Shown here piece after piece: positions 23,902 through 31,876 of a stretch of DNA of 32,611 nt. The translations under genes and the position numbers were made by a program. The notes under the pieces are model-generated. The model was given only the letters and a program-made list of their open reading frames with translations. It made no database searches and was not told the DNA's origin. The stretch comes from Hydrogenophaga sp. (lineage in GTDB: Bacteria; Pseudomonadota; Gammaproteobacteria; Burkholderiales; Burkholderiaceae_C). The stretch covers positions 1 to 32,611 of the forward strand of contig JAUYSB010000101.1 of assembly GCA_030696525.1 (NCBI GenBank). Direction: 5' to 3'. Position 1 is the stretch's first letter. The number at the start of each line of letters is the position of its first letter.

Positions 23902-24596
23902 AGCGTTTCCCCTTCTTTGATGACACCTGCAGCGCGCAGCGCGCCATTGAGCCACGCGGGTGCCAGCGCCTTGCGGTTCTTGATGTCTTCGATGCGCTTG
24001 GTCTCCGCCGCCACCTTGTCGGCCGCCAGCGGCAGCATGGCTGCGGCCTTGGCACGTTCAATCACAGTCACACCATCGGCGTCTCCCACCACCAGGTCGC
24101 CGGGGTTGACCGTGACGCCCCCAATGGAGATGGGGTGGTTCAGCCGGCCAGGAACGAATTTGGTGGGCCCGTTCGGATTCAGTCCAGCGGCGTACATCGG
24201 GAAGCCCAGCTCACGGATGGCCTCGCTGTCGCGCACCGCGCCATCGATGACCACCGCCGCCACGCCCAGCGCCACACATTGCTGAGACATGATTTCGCCC
24301 ATGAGTGCGCTCGAGAGGTCGCCCTTGCCGTCCACCACAATGACGTCCCCCGGTTTCGCGACCGCCATCGCGGCGTGAATCATCAGGTTGTCGCCTGGTC
24401 GCACCTCGACCGTGATGGCCGGGCCCGCAAAGCGCATGCTGGGTGCCAGCGGCGCAATGCGACCACTCAGCGCACCACGGCGGCCCGCCACATCAGCGAG
24501 GATGGACGAGGGAAATTGGGCGGCCTTCGCCACGATATCGGCAGGCACCCGGTCGATGTCGCGGACAACGTCGGGCAATGCAGCGGCTTGACTCAT
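23898..24596 (-). CDS. RraA-family aldolase/decarboxylase (4-hydroxy-4-methyl-2-oxoglutarate / 4-carboxy-4-hydroxy-2-oxoadipate aldolase-like)
   Basis: 232 residues of the RraA/HMG-aldolase family, previously mislabelled as demethylmenaquinone methyltransferases. The catalytic stretch is present: GEIMSQQCVALGVAAVVIDG followed by AVRD with R122 and D123, which bind substrate and metal in characterised class II pyruvate aldolases. RraA proteins proper are shorter, near 160 residues; the N-terminal extension here matches the aldolases. The ATG is preceded by GGAGA. It is the second gene of the operon and overlaps the dehydrogenase gene, so an aldol cleavage feeding or fed by a 2-oxo acid is likely. 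Confidence 0.88.
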   Translation of the reverse strand: MSQAAALPDVVRDIDRVPADIVAKAAQFPSSILADVAGRRGALSGRIAPLAPSMRFAGPAITVEVRPGDNLMIHAAMAVAKPGDVIVVDGKGDLSSALMGEIMSQQCVALGVAAVVIDGAVRDSEAIRELGFPMYAAGLNPNGPTKFVPGRLNHPISIGGVTVNPGDLVVGDADGVTVIERAKAAAMLPLAADKVAAETKRIEDIKNRKALAPAWLNGALRAAGVIKEGETL

Positions 24597-24612
24597 GTGA
24601 ATCTCCGAAAGG

Positions 24613-24628
24613 GCCGGCAGTTGCCGGC
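24613..24628 (-). other. Intercistronic stem-loop between Bug copy 4 and the RraA-family gene
   Basis: GCCGGC (24613-24618) and GCCGGC (24623-24628) flank AGTT in the 57-bp gap downstream of the first gene of the operon. Such hairpins after binding-protein genes commonly stabilise the upstream message or reduce downstream transcription. This is inferred from position and pairing only. Confidence 0.4.
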
Positions 24629-24653
24629 GTGAGGATTGAGGGAAAGAAGGGTG

Positions 24654-25619
24654 TCAGTCGATGCGGGCGCCCGACTGCTTGACGACCTTGCCCCAACGGA
24701 CGAGGTCGTCCTTGATAAGGGCGGCAAACTCTTCGGCCGTCCCACCCGCCGGGTCTGCGCCCTGGTCGCCCAGTTTTTTGCGCAAGTCGGGCTGCTTGAG
24801 GGCCGCGTTGAACTCTGTGTTCAGCTTGGAAAGTACGTCCTTGGGCGTGCCTGCGGGCGCCAGGAATCCAAACCAGGTCACGGCATCAAAGCCCTTGAAG
24901 CCCGACTCATTGATGGTGGGCACCTGCGGCAAATCGTCTACCCGGTTGGCGGACGTGACGGCAAGTGCGCGCATTTTTCCCTGTTTGATTTGACCGATGA
25001 GCGTGGGCACCGAACCCAGGTAGAGGTCAATGGCGCCGCTCACCACATCGGTCAATGCCTGAGCGGCCCCCTTGTAGGGCACGTGCTGCATCTTGATGGA
25101 CGCAGCCGACTGGAACAATTCGCCCGTGAGATGGGCCACCGTGCCGTTGCCAGGCGAGGCAAAGTTCAGCGTCCCCGGCTTGGCCTTCGCCACATTCACC
25201 ACATCGCCCAGGGTCTTGTGCGGCGAACCCGTACCGGTGACCATCACAAACGGCGCATTCGCGACCAGCAGAATGGGCGTCAAGTCCTTCACTGGGTCAT
25301 AGGCCAGTTTGGGGTACAGCGAAGGGCTGATGGACATGTTGCTGGTCTGGCCCAGCACGATGGTGTATCCGTCAGCCGGCGATTTCGCCACGGCTTCCAC
25401 ACCCAGGTTGCCACCTGCACCGGGTTTGTTCTCGACCACAAACGTCCAGCCGGTGGACTGGGTCACCTTTTGAGTCACTTCGCGGGCGATGAGGTCCGTG
25501 CCGCCGCCGGCCGGGAACGGCACGACCACGCGGATGGCGCGGTTGGGGTAGCTCTGCGCGCTGGCGACAGCAGCAGAGGAAAAGGCTATCAGCGCGACCA
25601 GGGTGCGGCGGTTCAACAT
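24654..25619 (-). CDS. Bug/TctC-family periplasmic receptor (copy 4), first gene of the operon
   Basis: 321 residues from ATG 25619, with GGAGAC upstream and a signal peptide MLNRRTLVALIAFSSAAVAS ending before AQSYP. Signatures are VPFPAGGGTDLIAR, VENKPGAGGNLG and ADGYTI. It is the promoter-proximal gene of the nine-gene operon and faces the divergent LysR gene over 127 bp containing a dyad. High expression of the receptor, with a stem-loop behind it, is the expected arrangement. Confidence 0.92.
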   Translation of the reverse strand: MLNRRTLVALIAFSSAAVASAQSYPNRAIRVVVPFPAGGGTDLIAREVTQKVTQSTGWTFVVENKPGAGGNLGVEAVAKSPADGYTIVLGQTSNMSISPSLYPKLAYDPVKDLTPILLVANAPFVMVTGTGSPHKTLGDVVNVAKAKPGTLNFASPGNGTVAHLTGELFQSAASIKMQHVPYKGAAQALTDVVSGAIDLYLGSVPTLIGQIKQGKMRALAVTSANRVDDLPQVPTINESGFKGFDAVTWFGFLAPAGTPKDVLSKLNTEFNAALKQPDLRKKLGDQGADPAGGTAEEFAALIKDDLVRWGKVVKQSGARID

Positions 25620-25701
25620 GTTGTTTGTCTCCATCTTGGGTTCCTGGCAACTGCGCCAGCGTCCCGTTGATGGGCTTGAGTATTGGGCTTTCAACATATA
25701 C

Positions 25702-25740
25702 AGTCCAATCGATAATTTCTTCCCATACATTCATCGGACT
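25702..25740. promoter_or_regulatory. Dyad in the divergent LysR / Bug operon promoter region (LysR-binding site candidate)
   Basis: AGTCCAATCGAT (25702-25713) and ATTCATCGGACT (25729-25740) are inverted with 9 of 12 matches and a 15-bp spacer. A -10-like GATAAT (25711-25716) for lysR overlaps the left arm, so a bound regulator would repress its own gene while sitting upstream of the operon on the other strand. This is the standard LysR arrangement. Confidence 0.5.
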
Positions 25741-25746
25741 TTTGAT

Positions 25747-26631
25747 ATGGACCTCCGGGACCTGCGCTACTTTGAGACCATCGCCGAACTGGAGCACATC
25801 GGCCGCGCAACCGAAAAGCTGCATCGAACCCAGCCGGCGCTGACCAGTTGTGTCCGGCGGCTGGAGGAAGCCTGTGGTGCTCCGCTGTTCGAGAAAGATG
25901 GCCGTGGCATCCGCCTCACGGCGGCGGGCAGGGTGCTGCAGAAATGGGCACAGCGAATGCGGTTTGACATGGAAGACGCCAAGCGGGAAATGGGCGACAT
26001 TGGCCTCGGCCTGTCCGGTCACATCCGCCTGGGCATCGTGCCCACTGCGGCGCAGTTCCTGCTGCCGCAAGCTGCCCGCGAGTTGATGGCTCAGGCCCCT
26101 GAGGTCACCATGAAAACCGTGGTGGGGCTGGTCGACACCCTTCGCCCCCTGCTGCACGCGGGTGAGATTGACCTTATGGTGGGCACCGAAGGCGCCGAAG
26201 AGGCCGGATTCGTGTCGCAGGTCTTGGCGGCCGACACCATCGTCGTTGCGGCCAGCGTGGGGCACGAAATTCATGACATCAAGCCGACCCTGCGTGACCT
26301 GACCCAGTATCGCTGGGTCCTGCAGCCACCCGGTGCGCCGACCCGCGACTGGCTGGACCACGCTTTTGACCGCAGACAACTGCCTCGACCTCGGGTGCAG
26401 GTGGAAAGCACCATGCTGCTGATGCTCCCTGCGCTAATCGCGGAGACCGGCTTGCTGAGCTTCATCTCAAGGCATCACCTGGACAAAGCGACGGCAAGCT
26501 CGCAACTCAGAGAAGTACCGGTCAAAGACGCCACCATGCACAGGCGCCTGGTCGTCACCTACCGAGAAAACAGCTACGTGCCACCGGTTGCAAGGCGCTT
26601 GATTTCGCTGCTCGCCAGCGCTGCAAAGTAA
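25747..26631 (+). CDS. LysR-family transcriptional regulator
   Basis: 294 residues. The N-terminal winged helix-turn-helix is typical (MDLRDLRYFETIAELEHIGR, then TQPALTSCVRRLEEACGAPLFEK). The effector-binding domain runs from about residue 90 (GHIRLGIVP). ATG 25747 is used because the LysR domain begins there; no strong ribosome site is visible. It is divergent from the Bug-led operon and probably activates it in response to the pathway substrate or an intermediate. It is convergent with the alpha/beta hydrolase gene. Confidence 0.93.
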   Translation: MDLRDLRYFETIAELEHIGRATEKLHRTQPALTSCVRRLEEACGAPLFEKDGRGIRLTAAGRVLQKWAQRMRFDMEDAKREMGDIGLGLSGHIRLGIVPTAAQFLLPQAARELMAQAPEVTMKTVVGLVDTLRPLLHAGEIDLMVGTEGAEEAGFVSQVLAADTIVVAASVGHEIHDIKPTLRDLTQYRWVLQPPGAPTRDWLDHAFDRRQLPRPRVQVESTMLLMLPALIAETGLLSFISRHHLDKATASSQLREVPVKDATMHRRLVVTYRENSYVPPVARRLISLLASAAK

Positions 26632-26669
26632 GTGCAAGGAGGGAAAGCTCAACCTCACTCGCAGTCAGC

Positions 26670-26689
26670 GACACCTCGACGGAGGTGTC
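26670..26689. terminator. Perfect 8-bp stem-loop between convergent lysR and hydrolase genes
   Basis: GACACCTC (26670-26677) pairs with GAGGTGTC (26682-26689) around a GACG tetraloop, 38 bp after the lysR stop and about 85 bp beyond the hydrolase stop. No T-run follows on either strand. Its strength and place suggest a transcription boundary. Confidence 0.5.
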
Positions 26690-26775
26690 AACTTAAACCA
26701 ATAGGCCTCCTTGAAAACCGGGGCGGTTCACATCAGGGAAACGCCGTTTCAAACACCCAGGTGCAAACTGAGTCG

Positions 26776-27651
26776 TCAGTCAAAAAATCGATGAATCTGA
26801 GCCTCGATTTCACCAGACGCCTCATACATCGCCCAATGCCCGCAATCGGGCTGCACCACCAGCTGGCAATTACCAGCCGTTGCCCAGGCGGCCAAATCAA
26901 ACACCTCCGGACTGGCCGTCACATCATCCTCACCCCACAACAGAAGTGCTTGGCCCTTGTACGACTTCAGTGATTCGCGCAGCAGGGCCGAGCGAGAGTA
27001 CCGTTTGCTGTGAAACCGCGACATCAGGCAGCTTCGCCAGTGGACTTCCAAGGCCAAGTCATCCACAGCGCTGCGCTTGTGAAGCATTTGCGCCAGCAGG
27101 TTGTGACGCATGACTTGCTGCCACGTCTCGCTTCTGTCCTCTGGCGCAAGGTGCTTCCACGGCAAAGGGTTGGACAGTTGACGGCGACGAGCCCCGTGAC
27201 CAACGGGTCCAATCAAGGCAAGACGCCCAATACCCTCATCCATCGTCGACAAACAACCAGCAACCACCCCGCCGAAGGAAAAACCCACCAGCGCCCAAGC
27301 GCCAGTGGGACCGACCACCCTCATTAGACATCTGTAGAGGGTTGTGACCAGTTCTGTGAGCTCTCCAGAAGCAACAGCCGATGATTCGCCGTACCCGGGC
27401 ATGTCTGGCATCCACACGGTGTGGGACTGGGCCAGTTGCTTTGCATTGCGAATCCAATGCAGCCAGCTGCCGTGCCCACCGTGCAACAGAATCAGCGGGC
27501 TACCGGAACCCAGCCGACGGAAAACCACCTGCCCCGCCCCATCATTGACCACCACTCGTTCGCACTGTGATTCCAGACCCAGGATTTCCCGAGTGGCATC
27601 AGGGGAGGTAGTGTCCGTCTCGGTTGTGGTCGAAACACTTGGCATGGTCAT
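26776..27651 (-). CDS. Alpha/beta-fold hydrolase
   Basis: 291 residues. The oxyanion-hole motif is HGGHGSW (about 57-63). The nucleophile elbow GFSFGG gives S125, the acid is D242 or D243 (GEDDVTA) and the base is H272 (CGHWAM). A loose N-terminal extension of about 30 residues rich in Ser/Thr precedes the fold; a second ATG lies two codons in. The fold resembles MhpC-type C-C hydrolases and esterases, but the lid region is not diagnostic. It is 14 bp downstream of the SDR remnant and is the last gene of the second minus-strand cluster. Confidence 0.87.
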   Translation of the reverse strand: MTMPSVSTTTETDTTSPDATREILGLESQCERVVVNDGAGQVVFRRLGSGSPLILLHGGHGSWLHWIRNAKQLAQSHTVWMPDMPGYGESSAVASGELTELVTTLYRCLMRVVGPTGAWALVGFSFGGVVAGCLSTMDEGIGRLALIGPVGHGARRRQLSNPLPWKHLAPEDRSETWQQVMRHNLLAQMLHKRSAVDDLALEVHWRSCLMSRFHSKRYSRSALLRESLKSYKGQALLLWGEDDVTASPEVFDLAAWATAGNCQLVVQPDCGHWAMYEASGEIEAQIHRFFD

Positions 27652-27665
27652 CCCGGGTTGTCGAA

Positions 27666-28262
27666 TCAGCCGCGCTTCTGAAGGAGCCCGCCATCCACCG
27701 GCAGCAGCACGCCGGTGATGTATCTGGCCTCGTCAGACGCCAGGAAAAGAGCCGCATTGGCGACATCCCAGGCGGTGCCCATGTGACCCCTTGGAACAAG
27801 TTCGTCTCGTTCCCTACGTATGACCTCTGCTGGAACGCCCCGCTCTTGTGCGCGCCTGTTGATGGCCATGGGCGTGTCAATGAGCCCTGGAAGAATCGCA
27901 TTCGCACGAACGCCGAAACACGCGTTCTCTATCGCAATGTGCTGGGTCAGTGCATTGACGCCCGCTTTGGATGTTTTGTACGTGACGCTGGGCCGAGCCG
28001 CGAGCAACGCAGTTGACGACACATTGATGATGCATCCGCTGCGCTGCGAAACCATGTGAGGAAGGGCATTTTTGCAGGTCATGAACATGCCCTTCAAATT
28101 CAGCTCCATCAAGCTGTCCCCGTGTTCAGGTGGCAAATCTGTGGTCCGCTTGTCCCCGCGGGACATTCCCACGTTGTTGTGCGGTATGTCGATGCGGCCG
28201 AAGTGCCTAATGCAGGTAGACACCACACCTGCACAGTCTGCCTCAATGCGGACGAAGGGTCT
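27666..28262 (-). pseudogene. 5'-truncated short-chain dehydrogenase/reductase remnant
   Basis: The frame encodes the C-terminal three-quarters of an SDR: NNVG, the catalytic S121 (NVSST) with Y134-x3-K138 (YKTSK), and the C-terminal ITGVLLPVDGG. These numbers count from the top of the open frame at 28379. The obligatory N-terminal TGxxxGIG cofactor fold is absent: recognisable SDR sequence starts only near 28262, and upstream the frame runs by chance into the 3' end of the CoA-transferase gene. No other frame supplies the missing roughly 60 residues. A deletion between the CoA-transferase and SDR genes explains this best. The rest of the frame is intact, so the loss may be recent. Confidence 0.7.
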
Positions 28263-28296
28263 GGACTTTCGGAAACCGAACTGACTGCGTTCAGCG

Positions 28297-29496
28297 TCAA
28301 ACAACACCGCTTGTTTTGAACTGTTCAATCTCTGATACGGTGTATCCCAACGCCGAGAGCACTTCGATGTTCTGCGCACCTGGCGCCTGCGGGCGTGACG
28401 TCACAGCCACCGGGGCATTCGACAACCGGAAGCCAGCAACCGGCACCACCAGACCATTCAAGTCATTGGCCTCGTCGCCAAACCGATGGAGCACCGGGCG
28501 ACCCTGGTTGTGCTCATCAGCCAACATCGCTTCCATGCGTTGAACGCGCGACACCGGCACCTGGTGTTCGCGCAGCAAGGTTTCCCACTGCGCCACCGTG
28601 CGGGTTTGAAACGCCTGCGTCAAGGCATCGAACTCTGCTTTGAAATCCTTTATCCGCTCGCGGTTGGTCTGCTTGACCAAATCAGGGCGGCCCAAGGCGT
28701 GCCAAAGGCGACGTTGCTGACGCAGGTTGGACGCGGACACCATCAGCGCCCCATCGCTGGCCTGGTAGCACCCAATCGTCGCAAACGGATATCGGTTGCC
28801 CTTCTGCTCCGGGTGCGAACCGTTCCACATGTGGCTGGTGATGTGTGAGCTGCACAGCACCATGGCCACATCGGACATGGCCACCTCGACGAACTGCCCG
28901 TGGCCGCCCTGCTGAGCCCGCTGCAACAGGGCCGCCAGGATGGCCATGGCTGCGGTTGTGCCGGTGGCGTAGTCCACCACCGGCGCGCCACACTTCACAG
29001 GTTCACTGTCGGGCATGCCGGTCATGGCCATCATTCCCGAATAGGCCTGGATGACACCGTCGTAGGCGGTGAGCTCTTTTTTGGGCCCGCTGCTGCCGAA
29101 CGCGGAGATGGAGCAGTAAACAAGCCGGGGATTCACAGCGGCCAGGTCTGCGTAACCCAGGCCCAGTTTGTCGAGCGCCCCGGGGCGGTAGTTCTCAACA
29201 AAAACATCTGCTGTTGCCACCAGCTTCAACAGCACCTCGCGCCCTTGTTCGGTTTTCAGGTTCAGCGTGATGGCTTTTTTGTTCGAGCCTTGGGAAAGAA
29301 AGGCTGTACCCAAACCGATGTCGTTCAACGCTGGGTCCGACCCCTGGAAGCGCGCCTGGTCGGGCTCCGCCGGCGGCTCAATCTTGATGACCTCTGCACC
29401 CAGCACCGCCAGCTGATAGCCCGCAAAGGGGCCCGCTAAAACGTGTGTGAGGTCCAGCACACGATAGCCTTGAAGCACAGAGGTCACGGCGGGCAC
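28297..29496 (-). CDS. CaiB/BaiF-family (class III) CoA-transferase
   Basis: 399 residues. Family signatures are VLDLTHVLAGPFAGYQLAVL followed by GAEVIKIEPP, the block VENYRPGALDKLGLGY, and the catalytic aspartate D175 in PVVDYATG, which forms the acyl anhydride in formyl-CoA transferase. It should move CoA between two carboxylic acids, such as succinyl-CoA and a pathway acid. The GTG at 29496 is 3 bp after the Bug stop; a GTG at 29487 is better spaced from AAGGAG. The C-terminus (VSEIEQFKTSGVV) is complete. It probably activates the acid imported by the neighbouring receptor, by inference. Confidence 0.92.
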   Translation of the reverse strand: MPAVTSVLQGYRVLDLTHVLAGPFAGYQLAVLGAEVIKIEPPAEPDQARFQGSDPALNDIGLGTAFLSQGSNKKAITLNLKTEQGREVLLKLVATADVFVENYRPGALDKLGLGYADLAAVNPRLVYCSISAFGSSGPKKELTAYDGVIQAYSGMMAMTGMPDSEPVKCGAPVVDYATGTTAAMAILAALLQRAQQGGHGQFVEVAMSDVAMVLCSSHITSHMWNGSHPEQKGNRYPFATIGCYQASDGALMVSASNLRQQRRLWHALGRPDLVKQTNRERIKDFKAEFDALTQAFQTRTVAQWETLLREHQVPVSRVQRMEAMLADEHNQGRPVLHRFGDEANDLNGLVVPVAGFRLSNAPVAVTSRPQAPGAQNIEVLSALGYTVSEIEQFKTSGVV

Positions 29497-29499
29497 TCC

Positions 29500-30486
29500 T
29501 TACTTCGTCACGACGTCGGCCTTGACCAACTTGGACCAGCGAAGAATCTCCGAACGCACGTAGTTGTCGAACTCGGCGGGTGTGCCGGTCTGAACCACCA
29601 TCCCCTCACTCACAACCTTGGATTTGAAGGTGTCGCTGTTGGCGGCCTTGCGCGTCGCAGCATTGAGTTTGTCAATCACGGCGGGCGGTGTACCGGCAGG
29701 CGCATAGAAGCCGTACCATCCTTCCGTCGCATACCCCGGCACACCCGCCTCTGCAACCGTGGGCACAGTTGGATACGCGCTCGAACGCTGCTCGGAGGTC
29801 ACGGCCAGGGCCCGCAACTTGCCGCTGTCGATGAAGCCGCCTACCGAGCCGGAGGTAGCAAAAATCATGTCGGTTTGCCCGCCCAGCAGGTCGGTCAAGG
29901 CCGGCCCGGACCCCTTGTAGGCGACGTGCCTGAGACTCACCTTGGCAAGGTCAGAAAACAGCGCGCCTGCCAGGTGCGACGAGGTGCCATTGCCCGGCGA
30001 CGCATAGGTCAGCTGGTCAGGTTTGGCCTTGGCGGCCGCGATGACATCCTTCACCGACTTGTACGGGCTGTCTGCTCGCACCACCAGGATGTTGGGCGAG
30101 CGAACAATCATCGAAACGGCTGCGAAGTCTTTTTCTGTCGAGTAGGGCAGCTTTGGGTTCAGGCTGGGGTTGACCGCGTGGGCAATCGAAGACACCACCA
30201 GTGTGTAGCCGTCCGGGGCCGCCTTGGCCACCATGTCCGTGCCGATGATGGTGCCAGCACCGGGCTTGTTCTCCACCACCACGGGTTGCCCCAGGTCCTT
30301 CTGCATCTCAAACGCCAAGGTACGCGCTATCAGGTCGGTTCCGCCGCCGGGCGCGAAGGGCACCACCAGCTTGATGGGCTTCTCGGGAAAGGTGCTGGCC
30401 GTGGCGCTGGCCAGCATCACACACGCTGCAATACCTGCCGCCATCTTCATGAGATGCCGCTTGGTCTTCTGGATGGTCGATGTCAT
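29500..30486 (-). CDS. Bug/TctC-family periplasmic receptor (copy 5)
   Basis: 328 residues with a long basic signal peptide (MTSTIQKTKRHLMKMAAGIA, then a hydrophobic run ending near SATA). Signatures are VPFAPGGGTDLIAR, VENKPGAGTIIG and PDGYTL. An AGGAGAC ribosome site precedes the ATG. The gene sits between pcaF, 176 bp upstream, and the CoA-transferase, 3 bp downstream. The pairing of Bug receptor and class III CoA-transferase is common in Burkholderiales acid catabolism clusters. Confidence 0.92.
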   Translation of the reverse strand: MTSTIQKTKRHLMKMAAGIAACVMLASATASTFPEKPIKLVVPFAPGGGTDLIARTLAFEMQKDLGQPVVVENKPGAGTIIGTDMVAKAAPDGYTLVVSSIAHAVNPSLNPKLPYSTEKDFAAVSMIVRSPNILVVRADSPYKSVKDVIAAAKAKPDQLTYASPGNGTSSHLAGALFSDLAKVSLRHVAYKGSGPALTDLLGGQTDMIFATSGSVGGFIDSGKLRALAVTSEQRSSAYPTVPTVAEAGVPGYATEGWYGFYAPAGTPPAVIDKLNAATRKAANSDTFKSKVVSEGMVVQTGTPAEFDNYVRSEILRWSKLVKADVVTK

Positions 30487-30582
30487 TTTGTCTCCTGTGG
30501 ATGGGCTGTCTGACCAGCGGACCCAAAGGCTTCACTGGCTGCGCAAACTTTAAAAGTCTGGGCGTCATTTCGCATCCACCCA

Positions 30583-30599
30583 ATTCCAAACCGTGGAAT
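30583..30599. promoter_or_regulatory. Inverted repeat in the pcaF-Bug intergenic gap
   Basis: ATTCCA (30583-30588) and TGGAAT (30594-30599) flank AACCG in the 176-bp spacer. A further odd palindrome ACTTTAAAAGT lies at 30547-30557. They could be an operator and an AT-rich promoter element for the Bug gene on the minus strand. Evidence is symmetry and position only. Confidence 0.3.
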
Positions 30600-30662
30600 C
30601 GACGACCACTAGCTTCAGAGCGCGACCGAGGCACGAACCAGGTCCAAGCCAGTGCGCTTTCG

Positions 30663-31865
30663 TCAGACCCGCTCAAGGACCACCGCGATGCCCTGGCCCA
30701 CGCCGATGCACATGGTGCACAACGCATAACGGCCGTTGCTGCGCTGCAATTGGTTGATGGCAGTTGTCACCAGACGTGCACCGCTCGCACCGAGTGGATG
30801 GCCCAGCGCAATGGCACCGCCGTTCGGGTTGACGCGCGGGTCGTCATCGGCCACCCCCAGTTGCCGCAGGACCGCCAGGCCCTGGGCCGCAAACGCTTCG
30901 TTGAGTTCGATGACGTCCATCTGCGACACCGTCAGACCGGTGAGCGCCATGACCTTCTGGGTGGCCGGGGCCGGCCCGATGCCCATGACGCGGGGTGGCA
31001 CCCCGGCGGTTGCCATACCCACCACACGCGCTCGGGCGGTCAGGCCATGTTTGGCAACAGCGCTTTCGCTGGCCAGCAAAACCGCCGCTGCGCCGTCGTT
31101 GACACCCGAGGCGTTGCCCGCGGTCACCGAACCGTCAGGACGAACAACCCCTTTGAGTTTGCCTAGCGCCTCCATGGAAGTGGCGCGAGGGTGTTCGTCC
31201 TGGGTCACCACCACGTCATCACCCTTTTTCTGGGGGATACGGACGGGGGCAATCTCCATGTCGAACACGCCAGCCGCCTGAGCGGCCAGTGCCTTGGTCT
31301 GAGAGGACAGCGCCATCTTGTCTTGGTCCAGACGCGAAACGCCGAACGCTTGTGCCACGTTCTCGGCGGTCTCCGGCATGCTGTCGATGCCGTATTGCGC
31401 CTTCATCAAGCGGTTGACGAAGCGCCACCCAATCGTCGTGTCTTCCACGCTGTTGGCGCGCGAAAAAGCGGCTGTTGCCTTGGGCATCACAAACGGCGCA
31501 CGGCTCATGCTTTCCACCCCGCCGGCCACCATCAGTTCGACCTCACCACTGCGGATGCCACGCGCGGCCGTTCCAATCGCGTCCAGGCCCGAACCGCACA
31601 GGCGGTTGATGGTTGAGCCAGGCACCTCGACAGGCATGCCCGCCAACAAGGCGCTCATCCGCGCGACGTTCCGGTTGTCCTCACCCGCCTGGTTGGCACA
31701 ACCAAAGATGACGTCTGCAACCTCGGCCCAATCCACGCCCGGATTGCGTACCATCAGCGCACGCAGCGGAATTGCGCCTAGGTCATCGGTCCGGACGGAG
31801 GACAGTGCGCCGCCATAGCGCCCAAAAGGCGTGCGGATGGCGTCACAGATGTAGGCGTGTTTCAT
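30663..31865 (-). CDS. pcaF: 3-oxoadipyl-CoA/acetyl-CoA thiolase (PcaF-type)
   Basis: 400 residues, the length of PcaF. The thiolase residues are C90 (NRLCGSG), H356 (LGHPLGASG) and C386 (TMCIGVGQG). The segments FGCANQAGEDNRNVARMSAL, EDTTIGWRFVN and YGIDSMPETAENVA are those of beta-ketoadipyl-CoA thiolases and are not found in biosynthetic PhaA-type enzymes. It would split 3-oxoadipyl-CoA or a similar 3-oxoacyl-CoA to acetyl-CoA and succinyl-CoA, the last step of aromatic degradation via the beta-ketoadipate route. GGAGAC precedes the ATG. It lies 11 bp behind the MmgE/PrpD gene. Confidence 0.88.
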   Translation of the reverse strand: MKHAYICDAIRTPFGRYGGALSSVRTDDLGAIPLRALMVRNPGVDWAEVADVIFGCANQAGEDNRNVARMSALLAGMPVEVPGSTINRLCGSGLDAIGTAARGIRSGEVELMVAGGVESMSRAPFVMPKATAAFSRANSVEDTTIGWRFVNRLMKAQYGIDSMPETAENVAQAFGVSRLDQDKMALSSQTKALAAQAAGVFDMEIAPVRIPQKKGDDVVVTQDEHPRATSMEALGKLKGVVRPDGSVTAGNASGVNDGAAAVLLASESAVAKHGLTARARVVGMATAGVPPRVMGIGPAPATQKVMALTGLTVSQMDVIELNEAFAAQGLAVLRQLGVADDDPRVNPNGGAIALGHPLGASGARLVTTAINQLQRSNGRYALCTMCIGVGQGIAVVLERV

Positions 31866-31876
31866 GTTGTCTCCAT

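Noticed and set aside
26767-26780. ACTGA-GTCG-TCAGT hairpin at the hydrolase stop
   Set aside because: Only 5 bp of stem partly inside the coding end; the nearby 8-bp stem at 26670-26689 is a better boundary.
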